Below are positions 1 through 8,470 of a stretch of 40,689 nucleotides of DNA, one piece after another. The notes beneath the pieces are model-generated. The model was given only the letters and a program-made list of their open reading frames with translations. It did no database searches and was not told the DNA's origin. Position 1 is the stretch's first letter. Every line of letters starts with the position of its first letter. This DNA comes from Bacillota bacterium (GTDB taxonomy: Bacteria > Bacillota > Bacilli > Alicyclobacillales > SLC66), in NCBI GenBank assembly GCA_021846285.1, contig JAJZCB010000024.1, positions 1 through 40,689 of the forward strand, read 5' to 3'. Made by a program: the position numbers and the translations under genes.

Positions 1-129
1 GTTCGTACCCAGACTAAGAACAAGTGGCGTAGTATGCTCATTTTGAATTTACGTCTTGGGTTCGATGTAGTCGGAACGTACACTGACGAAAATGGAGAAC
101 CAAAAATAATTTTAGAGAAGCACCTTTAA
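1..129 (+). CDS. GNAT family N-acetyltransferase, C-terminal fragment (runs off left edge)
   Basis: Frame 1 is open from the first base and ends at TAA 127-129, giving the last 42 residues of a protein that starts outside the window. The text N-K-W-R-S-M-L followed by NLRLGFDVVGTY and a final KIILEK strand matches the last helix and strands of GNAT acetyltransferases, where the conserved asparagine and the N-x-G-F turn close the acetyl-CoA site. Substrate cannot be told. The next gene downstream is another, unrelated GNAT protein on the same strand, so the edge sits in a run of small enzymes. Assignment rests on C-terminal pattern only. Confidence 0.6.
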   Translation, partial: VRTQTKNKWRSMLILNLRLGFDVVGTYTDENGEPKIILEKHL

Positions 130-262
130 TGTAAACATTCTTCTTCTGCTAACGGCTGCAAGAATGCAGTAGAATGGGAACAGACAGTTGCGGCGCAATC
201 GAGCAGTGATGTTGAAGAAAGGTTTCTTGGAAGCGGCATGGCCACGGAGGGAACATCGCCAG

Positions 263-781
263 ATGCTAGAGCTAACACCTATCGAATATGAGGACAAGAC
301 AGTGCTGTACAATCTTATCCAATTCTACAGGTACGATTCGAGTGAGTTTGATGGACACGTGTTGACGAGCCATGGCGTCTATCTCTATAAGTATTTGGAT
401 CATCAATGGACTGAAGAGTATCGTCGTCCACTATTTATAAAAACTGACGGGGAATTGGCTGGTTTCGCCCTTGTAGCGCTGGATGTTCCCAAGGAGTTCG
501 TAAAAGTGAGCGATGCGCTGGAAACGAATATAATCGGAGATTTCTTCATCATGAGGAAATTCAGACGAAAGGGATTGGGAAGGGAGTCCGCCTTCACCAT
601 TTTTGATCGATTCCCAGGTCCGTGGGAAATCCGACAAACCGCCGCGAATACTCCTGCCAATCAATTTTGGAAACGAGTAATCCACGCCTATACAGGTGGG
701 TCATACAAGGAGATGATATTGGAGGGAGAGCGCTGGACAGGACCCGTTCAGGTATTCGACTCACGAAATCGTTCACTGTAA
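263..781 (+). CDS. GNAT-like acetyltransferase
   Basis: A 172-residue protein. The pattern is that of predicted GNAT acetyltransferases: a beta strand ending in GDFFIMRKF, then RRKGLGRES, the R-x-x-G-x-G pyrophosphate loop that holds acetyl-CoA (near residue 118), then a helix, and later TPANQFWKRV, the usual late N-x-x-A-x-x-F/W motif. The reading frame could start upstream at 188, but the ATG at 263 has GGAGG at 246-250 and gives a normal GNAT length. Substrate unknown. The gene stands alone between a GNAT fragment and a broken NIPSNAP-like gene. A 9-bp inverted repeat lies 26 bases after its stop and may end the transcript. Confidence 0.65.
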   Translation: MLELTPIEYEDKTVLYNLIQFYRYDSSEFDGHVLTSHGVYLYKYLDHQWTEEYRRPLFIKTDGELAGFALVALDVPKEFVKVSDALETNIIGDFFIMRKFRRKGLGRESAFTIFDRFPGPWEIRQTAANTPANQFWKRVIHAYTGGSYKEMILEGERWTGPVQVFDSRNRSL

Positions 782-806
782 CCTGGATAAATATTGTGCA
801 AGCGGG

Positions 807-840
807 GCATAAACGACACGGCGATGTTGTACGTTTATGC
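807..840. repeat. 9-bp perfect inverted repeat (hairpin)
   Basis: GCATAAACG at 807-815 pairs perfectly with CGTTTATGC at 832-840 across a 16-base loop. It lies just after the GNAT gene that ends at 781. No T-tract follows on the + strand, so it is not a standard rho-independent terminator. It could be a processed 3' end or a protein site. Confidence 0.45.
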
Positions 841-925
841 GTGGTGCTCGTCGGATATCTGGATTAGCTGACAGTAATATACAGCAAAATAATCCGATGA
901 CTCAATTGATTTAGGAGGAGTGCTT

Positions 926-1273
926 ATGTTTTATAGACGGAAGTTTTATGTCGTAAAAAGTGGTTTTGTCGAGATTTTCAATGTTCATTTCAATAACACA
1001 AACCTGCCTAACCAGATCAAACACGGGGCTCGTTTAGTAGGTCGGTGGATGAAGGCGAATGACGATAATACCACAGAGATTTTTGCTATTTGAGAATATG
1101 ACAGTTATCAGGACTATATAGACATTGAATCCAAGGTGAGAAGCGACGAGGCGCACAACAAACGTATTCAAGACTGGTATGAGAAAAATGGAGGAAGAGA
1201 ACACGTGTATAAAGAGTACATCTTAGAAGTCGAAAATGAACCATTAGAATCCACTGTAAATCCGACCAAATAA
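926..1273 (+). pseudogene. NIPSNAP family protein, interrupted by an in-frame TGA
   Basis: ATG at 926 follows a strong AGGAGG site. The frame is open for 55 codons, hits TGA at 1091-1093, then stays open to TAA at 1271-1273, 115 codons in all, the normal length of NIPSNAP-like dimeric alpha-beta barrel proteins. The residues after the stop (EYDSYQDYIDIE, then KEYILEVE) fit the family, where W-E-Y-D is usual, so the stop probably replaces a tryptophan codon (TGG to TGA). This is either a point-mutated pseudogene or a sequencing error. The upstream SD and the intact downstream frame suggest a recent change. Function of bacterial NIPSNAP proteins is poorly known. Confidence 0.65.
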
Positions 1274-1420
1274 GGAAGTTTGCGTTGTCCAACAAACAAT
1301 GACGAACTCTTGAATTCTAAATGGATTAAAGGGGGCGTAGCGCAATCGGAGCTATTGTATTTCTCACCTGTTTCCACTATGGGCTTTAAAAGGTACCGAG
1401 CGAATTCTCGGAGGGATAAC

Positions 1421-2040
1421 GTGAGAACAGAAAAATTTCGCTGGTCACACATTCAATCTGCCAAGACCTTGGAACAATCCCGCTTCGTTCGCTTCCGTCC
1501 AGAGATGCGCCCTATTCTACTAAATTATTTTGGGCTGACTCCTGGAATGACAGTCCTTGAGGTAGGCTGTGGTCCGGATACGATGGCGTCTTATCTAGCC
1601 GAAGGAATCGCACCAGGAACGGTTACTGGTATAGACTTGGACGAAGAATTTATTCAGAGAGCCAAGACCAAAGCCAATCAGATCTCTATCCCGATTCAGG
1701 CGTGGGCAGTAGACGCTGGTCTCCGCAATCAGTGTTTGGATTGCTAGGTAAGCTCGGCGTGACAAGGATTCGCTTTAGTGCGTGGGGATATGGAACTGCG
1801 CCGGATGATGCGCGTGTTCCGCTTGAACAGCGGCAGCGAATGAGGGAGGCAGAATATCAGTCACAAAAGGAATGGCTTGAAGAATTGCGGGAGACCTGTC
1901 AAACTGGCATCAGTCATGAAGAGTTTGATGAACTAATCACGCTTACCGATGCTCGCTTCGATTGGTTGAGCAATCACGCAGCGTATGACTGGGAAGCAGG
2001 AGTGTCTATTGTAGTATCGGGTATAAAAGCCACGAGTTGA
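1421..2040 (+). pseudogene. Class I SAM-dependent methyltransferase with internal frameshifting deletion
   Basis: GTG at 1421 follows GGAGGG at 1410-1415. The first part carries the SAM-binding motif I (TVLEVGCGPDTMASYLAEG) and motif II acidic residue (TGIDLDEEFI), then derails near 1725 and stops at 1747. A second frame, in phase +1, is open to 2040 and reads as the C-terminal part of the same kind of enzyme (a helix-rich EWLEELRE stretch, then a final strand VSIVVSGIKA). The central segment that normally holds the post-motif II strands and substrate loop, roughly 70-90 residues, is missing. It looks like one deletion of about 200-260 bases that also shifted the frame. The product cannot be a working methyltransferase unless the halves are remade. 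Confidence 0.65.
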
Positions 2041-2257
2041 GCAGACTCGGGATGTAGCGGCACATTGTGTTTTTAGAGGTCATTTGTAAGGATAGTAACG
2101 CCGGACGCTTGTCGGACTAAAGGGTGCAAATGCGCATTCTCCACGGTCCTGTTTGACCAGCCAAGAATGTGCCCCCGACAGGTATACCAACGACGCCGAT
2201 ATTCGTTACGAGGGAGTGCCGCCAGTGGGCTGGAGAACCGACGAAGGCGATGGTGTC

Positions 2258-2866
2258 ATGATCGCGACACTGCTGTTTGACATCCATGGCGTTTTCCTGT
2301 TGAGGTCGGAAAAACGATACAGGTCACTCGCGGACAATTTTGGAATCTCGCCGGAGGTGCTGACTTCTGCCATCTTTGCCAACGGCCTGTGGGATGGGTA
2401 CAAATGTGGCGATATGGTCGAAGATGACTTCTGGTCCACAGTGGTGTTCCGACTGCCCGATACCTTCAGTGGAACCCCTGCGTCCCTCCGAGACGAAATG
2501 GATCTGGTCGATGAGGTCGATGAAGAACTTGTAGGCTTGGTTCAGACGCTGAGGGCCCAATACCGTGTCGCTGCACTTTCGAATGCAGGAGCTGATCTCG
2601 AACGCAGGTTGAAACATTTTCATTTCTATGATTTATTTGAAACAGTAATCAATTCCCATCATGTGCATATGGCGAAGCCGGATGAAGCGATATACCGGAT
2701 GGCCGCAAATAGGTTGGGAGTCCTTCCGCAAGAGATTCTCTTTATTGATGACAAGGAGCGCAACACATTGGTCGCGGATCAGTTGGGGTTTAATACGCAT
2801 GTGTACACGGATGTGAAATCCTTCAAGGCGTACCTGAATTCGTTCAATCAACGTTACAAGCTGTAG
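2258..2866 (+). CDS. HAD-superfamily (subfamily IA-like) hydrolase with altered motif I
   Basis: A 202-residue protein with the HAD core: motif I FDIHGVF with nucleophile D8, motif II ALSNAG with S108, motif III HMAKPDEAIY with K140, motif IV LFIDDKERN with D164/D165. Residues 15-95 are a helical cap typical of subfamily IA. The second aspartate of motif I (the general acid in phosphatases) is His10, so phosphatase activity is uncertain; haloacid dehalogenases also lack it but carry Tyr. The frame is open upstream to a TTG at 2153, but homology to HAD starts only at ATG 2258. The SD there is weak. The DinB-like gene follows 42 bases later on the same strand. Substrate unknown. Confidence 0.72.
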   Translation: MIATLLFDIHGVFLLRSEKRYRSLADNFGISPEVLTSAIFANGLWDGYKCGDMVEDDFWSTVVFRLPDTFSGTPASLRDEMDLVDEVDEELVGLVQTLRAQYRVAALSNAGADLERRLKHFHFYDLFETVINSHHVHMAKPDEAIYRMAANRLGVLPQEILFIDDKERNTLVADQLGFNTHVYTDVKSFKAYLNSFNQRYKL

Positions 2867-2908
2867 GCGCTCACGATATTTTATCAGACGAAATGGGGGT
2901 CTGGAGCG

Positions 2909-3418
2909 TTGATTGACGCGACAATGGACTTGTTCGTACGTATCTCTATACATCGCATGATCGATCATCATCTTCCAAAGATTCGACAGTGCATGGATGC
3001 CTTAAACGCACAACAGTTGTGGGAACATGAAGTTAATCAAGCGAATTCAGTCGGCGGAATACTGTTGCATGTTTGCGAGCAGGTCGACCGTCATGCCGCT
3101 GAGTATCAGCAAGCAGGAAACGTGTCCATGGGCGGGATCGAAGACTATTTCCCTGATTTGGCAATGTCTTCTAAGGAACTATTTCAAAAAGTGGAGAAAG
3201 CATTTTCTGTTTGGCAAAGAACTATTCAAGAGTTCTTAGAGGATACGTCGAAAGAAGTTGACATACATAGAATTTACCATCTCATCGAACACACGAGTTA
3301 TCACCTGGGGCAAGTTGTGGATCGGATACAGACGCAAACAGGCATTGCATTCCAGTTTGCGCAACATGGGCTCAACGAGCGAAACTTACGAGCCGTTATC
3401 GAGAGAGATACCAGATAG
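2909..3418 (+). CDS. DinB/YfiT-like metalloprotein
   Basis: A 169-residue helical protein. The DinB family is a four-helix bundle that binds a metal through three histidines. Here H54 (GGILLHVCEQVDRHA), H128 and H132 (HLIEHTSYHLGQVVDRI) sit at the expected places, the last pair in the signature H-x-x-x-H-L-G-Q helix. Family members are thiol-linked or detoxification transferases in some bacteria and DNA-damage induced in Bacillus, but function here is unknown. The start is TTG 2909 with GGGGG nine bases upstream; ATG 2924 is an alternative. The C-terminal 160 bases overlap an open frame that begins at 3258 but is not used. Confidence 0.7.
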   Translation: MIDATMDLFVRISIHRMIDHHLPKIRQCMDALNAQQLWEHEVNQANSVGGILLHVCEQVDRHAAEYQQAGNVSMGGIEDYFPDLAMSSKELFQKVEKAFSVWQRTIQEFLEDTSKEVDIHRIYHLIEHTSYHLGQVVDRIQTQTGIAFQFAQHGLNERNLRAVIERDTR

Positions 3419-3446
3419 CGCCGAGGTAACAAGTGCGCGTATTCCG

Positions 3447-3693
3447 ATGAATCCAGCCAACATCCGGCAGGACGAACATGGAGATTACGTGGGAACGCTC
3501 CAAGAAATCGATGATATCGTGGCAACAGGGACGACGGAACAAGAGGTCATTGCCGATTTGGCGCGCGCATTTCCCTTATGTGCTCAAGATCGCGATGCAG
3601 GCAAATCAGGACGCCGCAGTAAGTCCGATCTATGCCCGACCCGAGGGATCACAAGCGATGTCGCGACAAGGAGGGATGGGAATTCTTCACTAG
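3447..3693 (+). pseudogene. HicB-like antitoxin domain remnant, frameshifted
   Basis: From 3447 one frame reads DEHGDYVGTLQEIDDIVATG then TTEQEVIADLARAF, the pattern of HicB-type antitoxin domains (an aromatic-containing strand, a central P/E-I-x-D turn, then G-x-T-x-E-E-x-x-x-x-L). The similarity stops near 3590 and seems to continue in the +1 frame (AVSPIYARPEG at about 3613) to a stop at 3691-3693. No start codon with an SD is visible and no HicA-like toxin is next to it. I read it as the frameshifted relic of a small HicB-like protein. The resemblance is by pattern only; an unrelated decayed gene is possible. Confidence 0.4.
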
Positions 3694-3746
3694 GGAGATC
3701 TAAATTCTGGTATCACTTATTTACTGCTCTAACGGGAGGAAAGGTG

Positions 3747-4763
3747 TTGAGAGTGAAACTGGATCGGCTCACCTCAGCTATTGAAAGAGTGAACATGGAT
3801 TCGTTTGTATTACAGCCCGACGGAAAACCAATTCCGCAAACAACGAAACCAGAACTGATCTACGACATGTTGCGATTGTTAGATATCAATGAAGGTGATT
3901 CAGTTTTGGAAATTGGAACTGGTTCTGGGTATAGTACCGCCCTACTGGCGACTCTAGTGGGTGACCAAGGCAGTGTAGTATCACTGGACATTGAAAATTA
4001 CTTGATTGATCGCGCTCAACGACTGTTCGCACAGCAAGGTTTGAGCAATGTGAATGCTTTTGTCAGTGATGGTCGAAACGGGTATAGTGGTGACCCTTCC
4101 TTCAACCGTATTGTCGCTTGGTGTACAGCGGATCATATTCCCGTTGCTTGGTGTAACCAAGCGATGGAAGATGCAATTATGATTTTGCCAATAAAACTAT
4201 TGCCAATTGAGGGAAGCACGCTTGTCGTCAAAGTTCGCATGGAGAAAGAGCAAATGCTGGCAGGTGAAAAAGTGATCGTCGGCTCCTTCATACCGATGTC
4301 AAGTGAACCGCTACCATTGAAGCCTTTAGCCGACGTAATCATCACAAAAAACGAAATACCGATTACTTGGGGAAGTACCGAATGGGCACGACAATCGGAA
4401 TCGTCTGTTCGAAGGTTTACGCATTTACTTGAAGGAATCTCCGTTCAGGGGAACCTTTTATTACTTCCTGACGAAAATCCATGGGATTATCGGGCATTTC
4501 TCCTAGCTAAACGTCCACATGGTATTACAATTATATATACACAGTCGATGGGGTTAAGTCTTGGTTACAGTGATGCAGATGGATTGTCGGTACTATCGTT
4601 GTTCGGAAAAGGGTACGCACAGGCAGGCAACGAACATGCAACGGGGATTCTCCTGGAATGGATTGAAGAGTGGCGTGCAACTGGTAAACCTGGTATGGAT
4701 AGACTAAGACCTGTCCTCCAACGTGAAAACGATGTGTGGAAAGTGTCGGTTCGAATAGTCTAA
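3747..4763 (+). CDS. Protein-L-isoaspartate O-methyltransferase-like (PCMT family) methyltransferase
   Basis: A 338-residue protein. The N-terminal half is the PCMT Rossmann fold: a substrate-side segment MDSFVLQPDGKPIPQTTKP, then motif I VLEIGTGSGYSTALLA (residues 53-68), acidic end of strand 2 (SLDIE), and motif post-I with NVNAFVSDG. True PCMTs are about 210 residues; here about 130 extra residues follow, as in long PCMT-like enzymes that modify ribosomal peptides or other substrates. The frame is open from 3258, but residues before 3744 do not resemble the family and overlap the HicB-like relic. GGGAGGA at 3734-3740 puts TTG 3747 at a good spacing; GTG 3744 and GTG 3753 are alternatives. 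No RiPP precursor was seen nearby. Confidence 0.65.
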   Translation: MRVKLDRLTSAIERVNMDSFVLQPDGKPIPQTTKPELIYDMLRLLDINEGDSVLEIGTGSGYSTALLATLVGDQGSVVSLDIENYLIDRAQRLFAQQGLSNVNAFVSDGRNGYSGDPSFNRIVAWCTADHIPVAWCNQAMEDAIMILPIKLLPIEGSTLVVKVRMEKEQMLAGEKVIVGSFIPMSSEPLPLKPLADVIITKNEIPITWGSTEWARQSESSVRRFTHLLEGISVQGNLLLLPDENPWDYRAFLLAKRPHGITIIYTQSMGLSLGYSDADGLSVLSLFGKGYAQAGNEHATGILLEWIEEWRATGKPGMDRLRPVLQRENDVWKVSVRIV

Positions 4764-5091
4764 TACTCGTTGTGGGTGCTCAGGACCTTTGACGGCGATG
4801 TTCTCACCGCCAATGGCGGAATCGCTCTACCGACAACCCGCCACACCTGTGATCGACGTAACGACACTTACCGGGGGTTAGGCGGCATCCCCCGGTATGT
4901 GGTTTCGGCCACCAATGGTCTCCGAGCAACACAAATTACGCAGCACCCGTTCTCCCGTGTCGTACCTTGTGTCAAGAGTTTGCCTCCAGCTGCCTTCAGA
5001 TTCCACCCCGCGATGAACAACACAGAACAACACCCTCTTGGCTAACTTTAGATATGGCTACAACTCCCATTCGAGAGTACACCCTGTTATG
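4764..5091. other. Gene-free stretch with hairpins, possible element remnant
   Basis: No convincing coding frame on either strand. TACCGGGGG at 4869-4877 pairs perfectly with CCCCCGGTA at 4889-4897 around an 11-base loop, and CCGCCA/TGGCGG (4808-4820) forms a second near-palindrome. The ORF from 4770 to 5045 on the + strand has no SD and odd composition. The stretch separates the + strand accessory genes from the - strand mdh gene. It may be a relic of a mobile element, but no transposase or terminal repeats were recognised. Confidence 0.35.
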
Positions 5092-6033
5092 TTAGCGGCC
5101 GAGGGCGATGTTTGAGACCGTACGGACAGAGTCGGCCGACTTGTCGAGTGCAGCTTTCTCCTCGGGCAGGAGATCAAGCTCAACAATCTTTTCGATGCCA
5201 TTGCCGCCGAGAATGGTCGGTACGCCCAAGAATAGGTCGTGGTAACCAAACTCCCCTTCGAGGTACGCAATGGACGGTAGCAATCGGCGCTTGTCTTTCA
5301 GAATCGCTTCCACCATCTGTGCCAAAGATGCGGCCGGTGCATAATACGCACTGCCGTTGCCAAGCAAACTCACAATCTCGCCACCGCCTCTACGGGCGCG
5401 TTCGACAATCTGGTCGATCCGCTCCTTGGGCAGCAATCTCTCTAGTGGAATTCCGCCGACATTCGAGTAACGGACGAGCGGCACCATGTCATCTCCGTGG
5501 ACACCCAAAACAAACCCGAACACATCTTCCACCGAGACCGTGAGTTCCTCGGCCACAAAACTACGAAACCGTGCCGTATCGAGCACACCTGCTTGACCTA
5601 TGATACGGTTTTTCGGAAAACCGGTCGCATGGTAAGCGACATGTGTCATTGCGTCCACCGGATTGCTGAGGATGATGACAACCGAACCGGGAGAGAACTT
5701 CGCCACTTGCTCCGAAACAGCCTTCACGATGCCAGCGTTGGTGTTGACGAGATCATCGCGGCTCATCCCGGGTTTACGAGCGATTCCTGCCGTGACGATG
5801 ATAAGATCCGAGTCGGCCGTATCCTCGTAGCTGGACGTTCCGATTATAGATGAATCCTTACCGATGATCGGCATGGCTTCCGCCATGTCCAGCGCCTTAC
5901 CTTTAGTCGAATTCTCCAGTTGTGGAATATCCAGCAGAACGACATCCCCAAGTTCCTTCATGGCCAACATAAGCGCCGTCGTGGCACCTGTGAAACCAGC
6001 GCCAATCACCGATATTTTCTTTCTCTTCAACAT
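5092..6033 (-). CDS. mdh: Malate dehydrogenase (LDH-like, NAD-dependent)
   Basis: Catalyses malate + NAD+ to oxaloacetate + NADH in the cytoplasmic TCA cycle. The 313-residue length matches the LDH-like MDH of Bacillus. The Rossmann loop is [10 protein letters not shown] (residues 11-20) and D35 at the end of strand 2 selects NAD. The substrate arginines are in the mobile loop [12 protein letters not shown] (R86 and R92) and VLDTARFR (R155), with D152 and H179 (GVHGDDMVP) forming the proton relay. An Arg at the loop position (rather than Gln) supports malate over lactate. The ATG at 6033 follows GGGGGAG with six-base spacing. No citrate synthase or icd gene is adjacent; it lies 111 bases after a quinone-oxidoreductase-like gene on the same strand. 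Confidence 0.95.
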   Translation of the reverse strand: MLKRKKISVIGAGFTGATTALMLAMKELGDVVLLDIPQLENSTKGKALDMAEAMPIIGKDSSIIGTSSYEDTADSDLIIVTAGIARKPGMSRDDLVNTNAGIVKAVSEQVAKFSPGSVVIILSNPVDAMTHVAYHATGFPKNRIIGQAGVLDTARFRSFVAEELTVSVEDVFGFVLGVHGDDMVPLVRYSNVGGIPLERLLPKERIDQIVERARRGGGEIVSLLGNGSAYYAPAASLAQMVEAILKDKRRLLPSIAYLEGEFGYHDLFLGVPTILGGNGIEKIVELDLLPEEKAALDKSADSVRTVSNIALGR

Positions 6034-6144
6034 GGTGTTCTCCCCCTCATTTTTCGTAAATGTACTCCAATTACAACATATTCTTTTGGCAGATAGTCAA
6101 CGAGTTTTCGGACTCCGGTTACCTTATTACAACACAATCTCTCG

Positions 6145-7155
6145 TCAATCATTAACAAGAACAACCTTTCCGACGGCTAAAGACTGTTCAAGTAATTCTT
6201 GTGCCCGCGCAGCTTCCCGCAAAGGAATGCGATGGGAAATCAACGGATTAATTTTCCCTTTCTCTAACAAGGATAGGAGATACTGAACATCCTCCTGAAA
6301 CCAATCCAACCGTTCTTTTTTCAGAGAAGTTACGCTGTAGAGATAAATGGGATTACCTCTATCCGTTATTCGTCTGTTCGATAGGTTTTTCCAGGCTGCC
6401 GCCCAATCATTTGCTTCACCCTGTTCAAGAATCGAGGTATAGCCATAACCCACGAATCGTCCAGTCTTGCTTAAGGTTTGAAGTGAACGTTCATAGTTCT
6501 GTCCCCCGATCGAATCAAACACGGCATCTATGCCATCGGGAGCCTGGACAAGGAGAATATCTACAAAATCTTCCTTACGATAATCAATGGGAATTGCACC
6601 AAAACTTGAAACTATGGAATGTTTGGCTGAAGAAGCCGTACCAAACATTTTCAACTTCGAGAGACTCCCGAGTTCCAATAACGCGCTACCCACCCCTCCG
6701 CTTGCTCCATGGACGAGAATGATTTCATCCGGAGATACCTTCGCAATGCGGTGAAGCATTTGATAAGCGGTCACGTAATTTAGGATTACCGCAACTGCGG
6801 ACACGGCATCAATACGCGCCGGAATATGGACGAGTTCATCCAATTTCGCATATACATACTCTGCGTAGCCACCCGTACCGTTAAAAAAGACCGCCACTTT
6901 TTCCCCTAGAGAATATTGCTCTACCCCTTCCCCCAATTCATCCACAACGCCTACTACGTCGTATCCAGGTGTAAATGGAGGAGTCGGAGACGAAGGATAC
7001 TTGCCCTCTCTTCGCATGATATCCGCCAGGGCTACCCCCGCACTCTGTACCTTAACCCGAATCTCCCCTTTGTCTGGCGAGCGTAAGGGTTCCTGTACCA
7101 CTTCAAGGACTTCCGGTCCTCCATATCTGGTCACGATCAAGCGGGTGTTTAGCAT
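6145..7155 (-). CDS. Zinc-independent quinone oxidoreductase-like MDR protein
   Basis: A 336-residue medium-chain dehydrogenase/reductase. The N-terminal GroES-like domain carries VQSAGVALADIMRREGKYP, typical of the quinone reductase branch that lacks the catalytic zinc cysteines. The nucleotide fold starts at HGASGGVGSAL, and a serine follows (TASSAKHS) where NADPH enzymes bind the phosphate. Such enzymes reduce quinones, enones or enoyl thioesters with NADPH. Two ATGs compete: 7161 lies only two bases after AGGGAG, 7155 eight bases after it, so 7155 is preferred. A promoter-like sequence precedes it, so it may be transcribed apart from the catabolic operon upstream. It could still act on an unsaturated intermediate of that pathway. 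Confidence 0.8.
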   Translation of the reverse strand: MLNTRLIVTRYGGPEVLEVVQEPLRSPDKGEIRVKVQSAGVALADIMRREGKYPSSPTPPFTPGYDVVGVVDELGEGVEQYSLGEKVAVFFNGTGGYAEYVYAKLDELVHIPARIDAVSAVAVILNYVTAYQMLHRIAKVSPDEIILVHGASGGVGSALLELGSLSKLKMFGTASSAKHSIVSSFGAIPIDYRKEDFVDILLVQAPDGIDAVFDSIGGQNYERSLQTLSKTGRFVGYGYTSILEQGEANDWAAAWKNLSNRRITDRGNPIYLYSVTSLKKERLDWFQEDVQYLLSLLEKGKINPLISHRIPLREAARAQELLEQSLAVGKVVLVND

Positions 7156-7193
7156 ATGCATCTCTCCCTAGCAATAGAATGACGGATGCCCGT

Positions 7194-7224
7194 ATTGTAT
7201 TTGTTAAAGTTCACTCGAAGTCAA
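7194..7224 (-). promoter_or_regulatory. Candidate sigma-A promoter for the MDR gene
   Basis: On the - strand TTGACT (7224-7219) is followed by TACAAT (7199-7194), each one mismatch from consensus, with 19 bases between them, slightly long. It lies 38 bases upstream of the MDR start. The 111-base gap after the CoA transferase gene is much larger than the gaps inside the operon, which supports a separate start. Confidence 0.4.
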
Positions 7225-7266
7225 GCGAATTAACTCAATTGCTTTCGTTTCATACTTCTGACTGGA

Positions 7267-8445
7267 TTAAATAATACTCTCTGAACGCCACTGTTCAATG
7301 GTATCCAAAGAAAATCCAAGCTCCTGTAGAATCGATATGGTATCCCCGCCTAAGGTTGGAATCGGTTTCAGCATATAGTCCATTCCTTCCAATTGAGCAG
7401 GTGGAATTAATGTCGGCAATAAGCCGACCGGTGAATCTACAGTACGCCAACGATCTCGTGCCTTTAATTGAGGATGTTCGGCAAACTCCCGTACTGTTTT
7501 CATTTGAGCATTGGCAATTTGCGCCACTTCTAGCCGCTTCAGAATTTCTTCAAATGTAAGATTATTAAATACACTTTCAATAATCGATTGCAGTTGAGCC
7601 CTGTTCTTTACCCGTAGTGAGTTATCCTGGAAACAAACATCATTGGCTAATGACGACATCTCTAAAACAATGGAGCAGAATTTGATCCACTCCACATTGT
7701 TTTGAATAGAGATAAACACTTTTTTATTGTCCTCAGACAAAAACGGGCCGTAGGGATAGATTGTCGCATGACTGAGACCCGTTCTCTCTGGTTCTCTTTG
7801 ACTAAAGGTAGCATAATATAAAGGATGCCCCATCCATTCGCCTAAGGCCTCAAGCATCGACACATCCACTCGAGTTCCTTTGCCTGTACGCTCGCGTGTC
7901 CACAACGCCGTCAAAATACCTGTATAGGCATACATACCGGCTGAAATATCCGCAATGGAAATTCCGACTTTCGAAGGTGTTTCTTCAGTTCCGGTAATCG
8001 AAGTTAATCCTCCTTCACACTGAATTAGGAGATCATATGCTTTCTTATCTCTGTAAGGTCCGTCCTCTCCATAACCCGAGATATTGCACATGATTAGTCG
8101 GGGATAGTTGATTCTTAAATCCTTCCAACCATAACCCAACCTCTCAACAGAACCAGGGGCCAGATTCTGTACCAATACATCCGCTTGTTCTAGAAGCAGG
8201 CTTAAGATTTGTTTTGCTTCAGGACTCTTCAAATCCAACGTTAAAGATTCTTTAGAACGATTTAGCCATACAAAATAACTTGACATCCCTTTTACTGTCT
8301 TATCATAATTCCTTGCAAAATCACCTGTTCCAGGTCGCTCTATTTTAATGACTCTCGCTCCAAGATCAGCTAGCTGACGCGTGGCAAAAGGGGCTGCGAC
8401 AGCCTGTTCTAAAGAAACTACAGTAATACCTTTTAACGGGAGCAT
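7267..8445 (-). CDS. Class III (CaiB/BaiF) CoA transferase
   Basis: A 392-residue family III CoA transferase. These enzymes move CoA between an acyl-CoA donor (often succinyl-CoA) and a carboxylic acid through an aspartyl-CoA mixed anhydride. The N-terminal LKGITVVSLEQAVAAPFATR, RPGTGDFAR, and the catalytic Asp of KAYDLLIQCEGG (D138) are all present, as is RTGKGTRVDVSMLEAL. The frame extends to 8499, but ATG 8445 has AGGAGG seven bases upstream and matches the family N-terminus. It is the last gene of the catabolic operon and probably activates its acid substrate. Relatives use succinate, citramalate, mesaconate or benzylsuccinate; which acid is used here cannot be read from sequence. Confidence 0.88.
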   Translation of the reverse strand: MLPLKGITVVSLEQAVAAPFATRQLADLGARVIKIERPGTGDFARNYDKTVKGMSSYFVWLNRSKESLTLDLKSPEAKQILSLLLEQADVLVQNLAPGSVERLGYGWKDLRINYPRLIMCNISGYGEDGPYRDKKAYDLLIQCEGGLTSITGTEETPSKVGISIADISAGMYAYTGILTALWTRERTGKGTRVDVSMLEALGEWMGHPLYYATFSQREPERTGLSHATIYPYGPFLSEDNKKVFISIQNNVEWIKFCSIVLEMSSLANDVCFQDNSLRVKNRAQLQSIIESVFNNLTFEEILKRLEVAQIANAQMKTVREFAEHPQLKARDRWRTVDSPVGLLPTLIPPAQLEGMDYMLKPIPTLGGDTISILQELGFSLDTIEQWRSESII

Positions 8446-8470
8446 CCAAACACCTCCTATCATAAAGATA

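Noticed and set aside
807-2150. Possible integron attC-like sites between the small + strand genes
   Set aside because: The inverted repeat at 807-840 and the dyads near 2100 lack the RYYYAAC and GTTRRRY core boxes, and no integrase gene is present.
3258-3746. N-terminal extension of the PCMT-like gene
   Set aside because: It overlaps the DinB gene and the HicB-like relic, does not resemble the family, and a good SD lies just before 3747.
4770-5045. 91-residue plus-strand ORF
   Set aside because: No SD, no recognised motif, and it runs through two hairpins.
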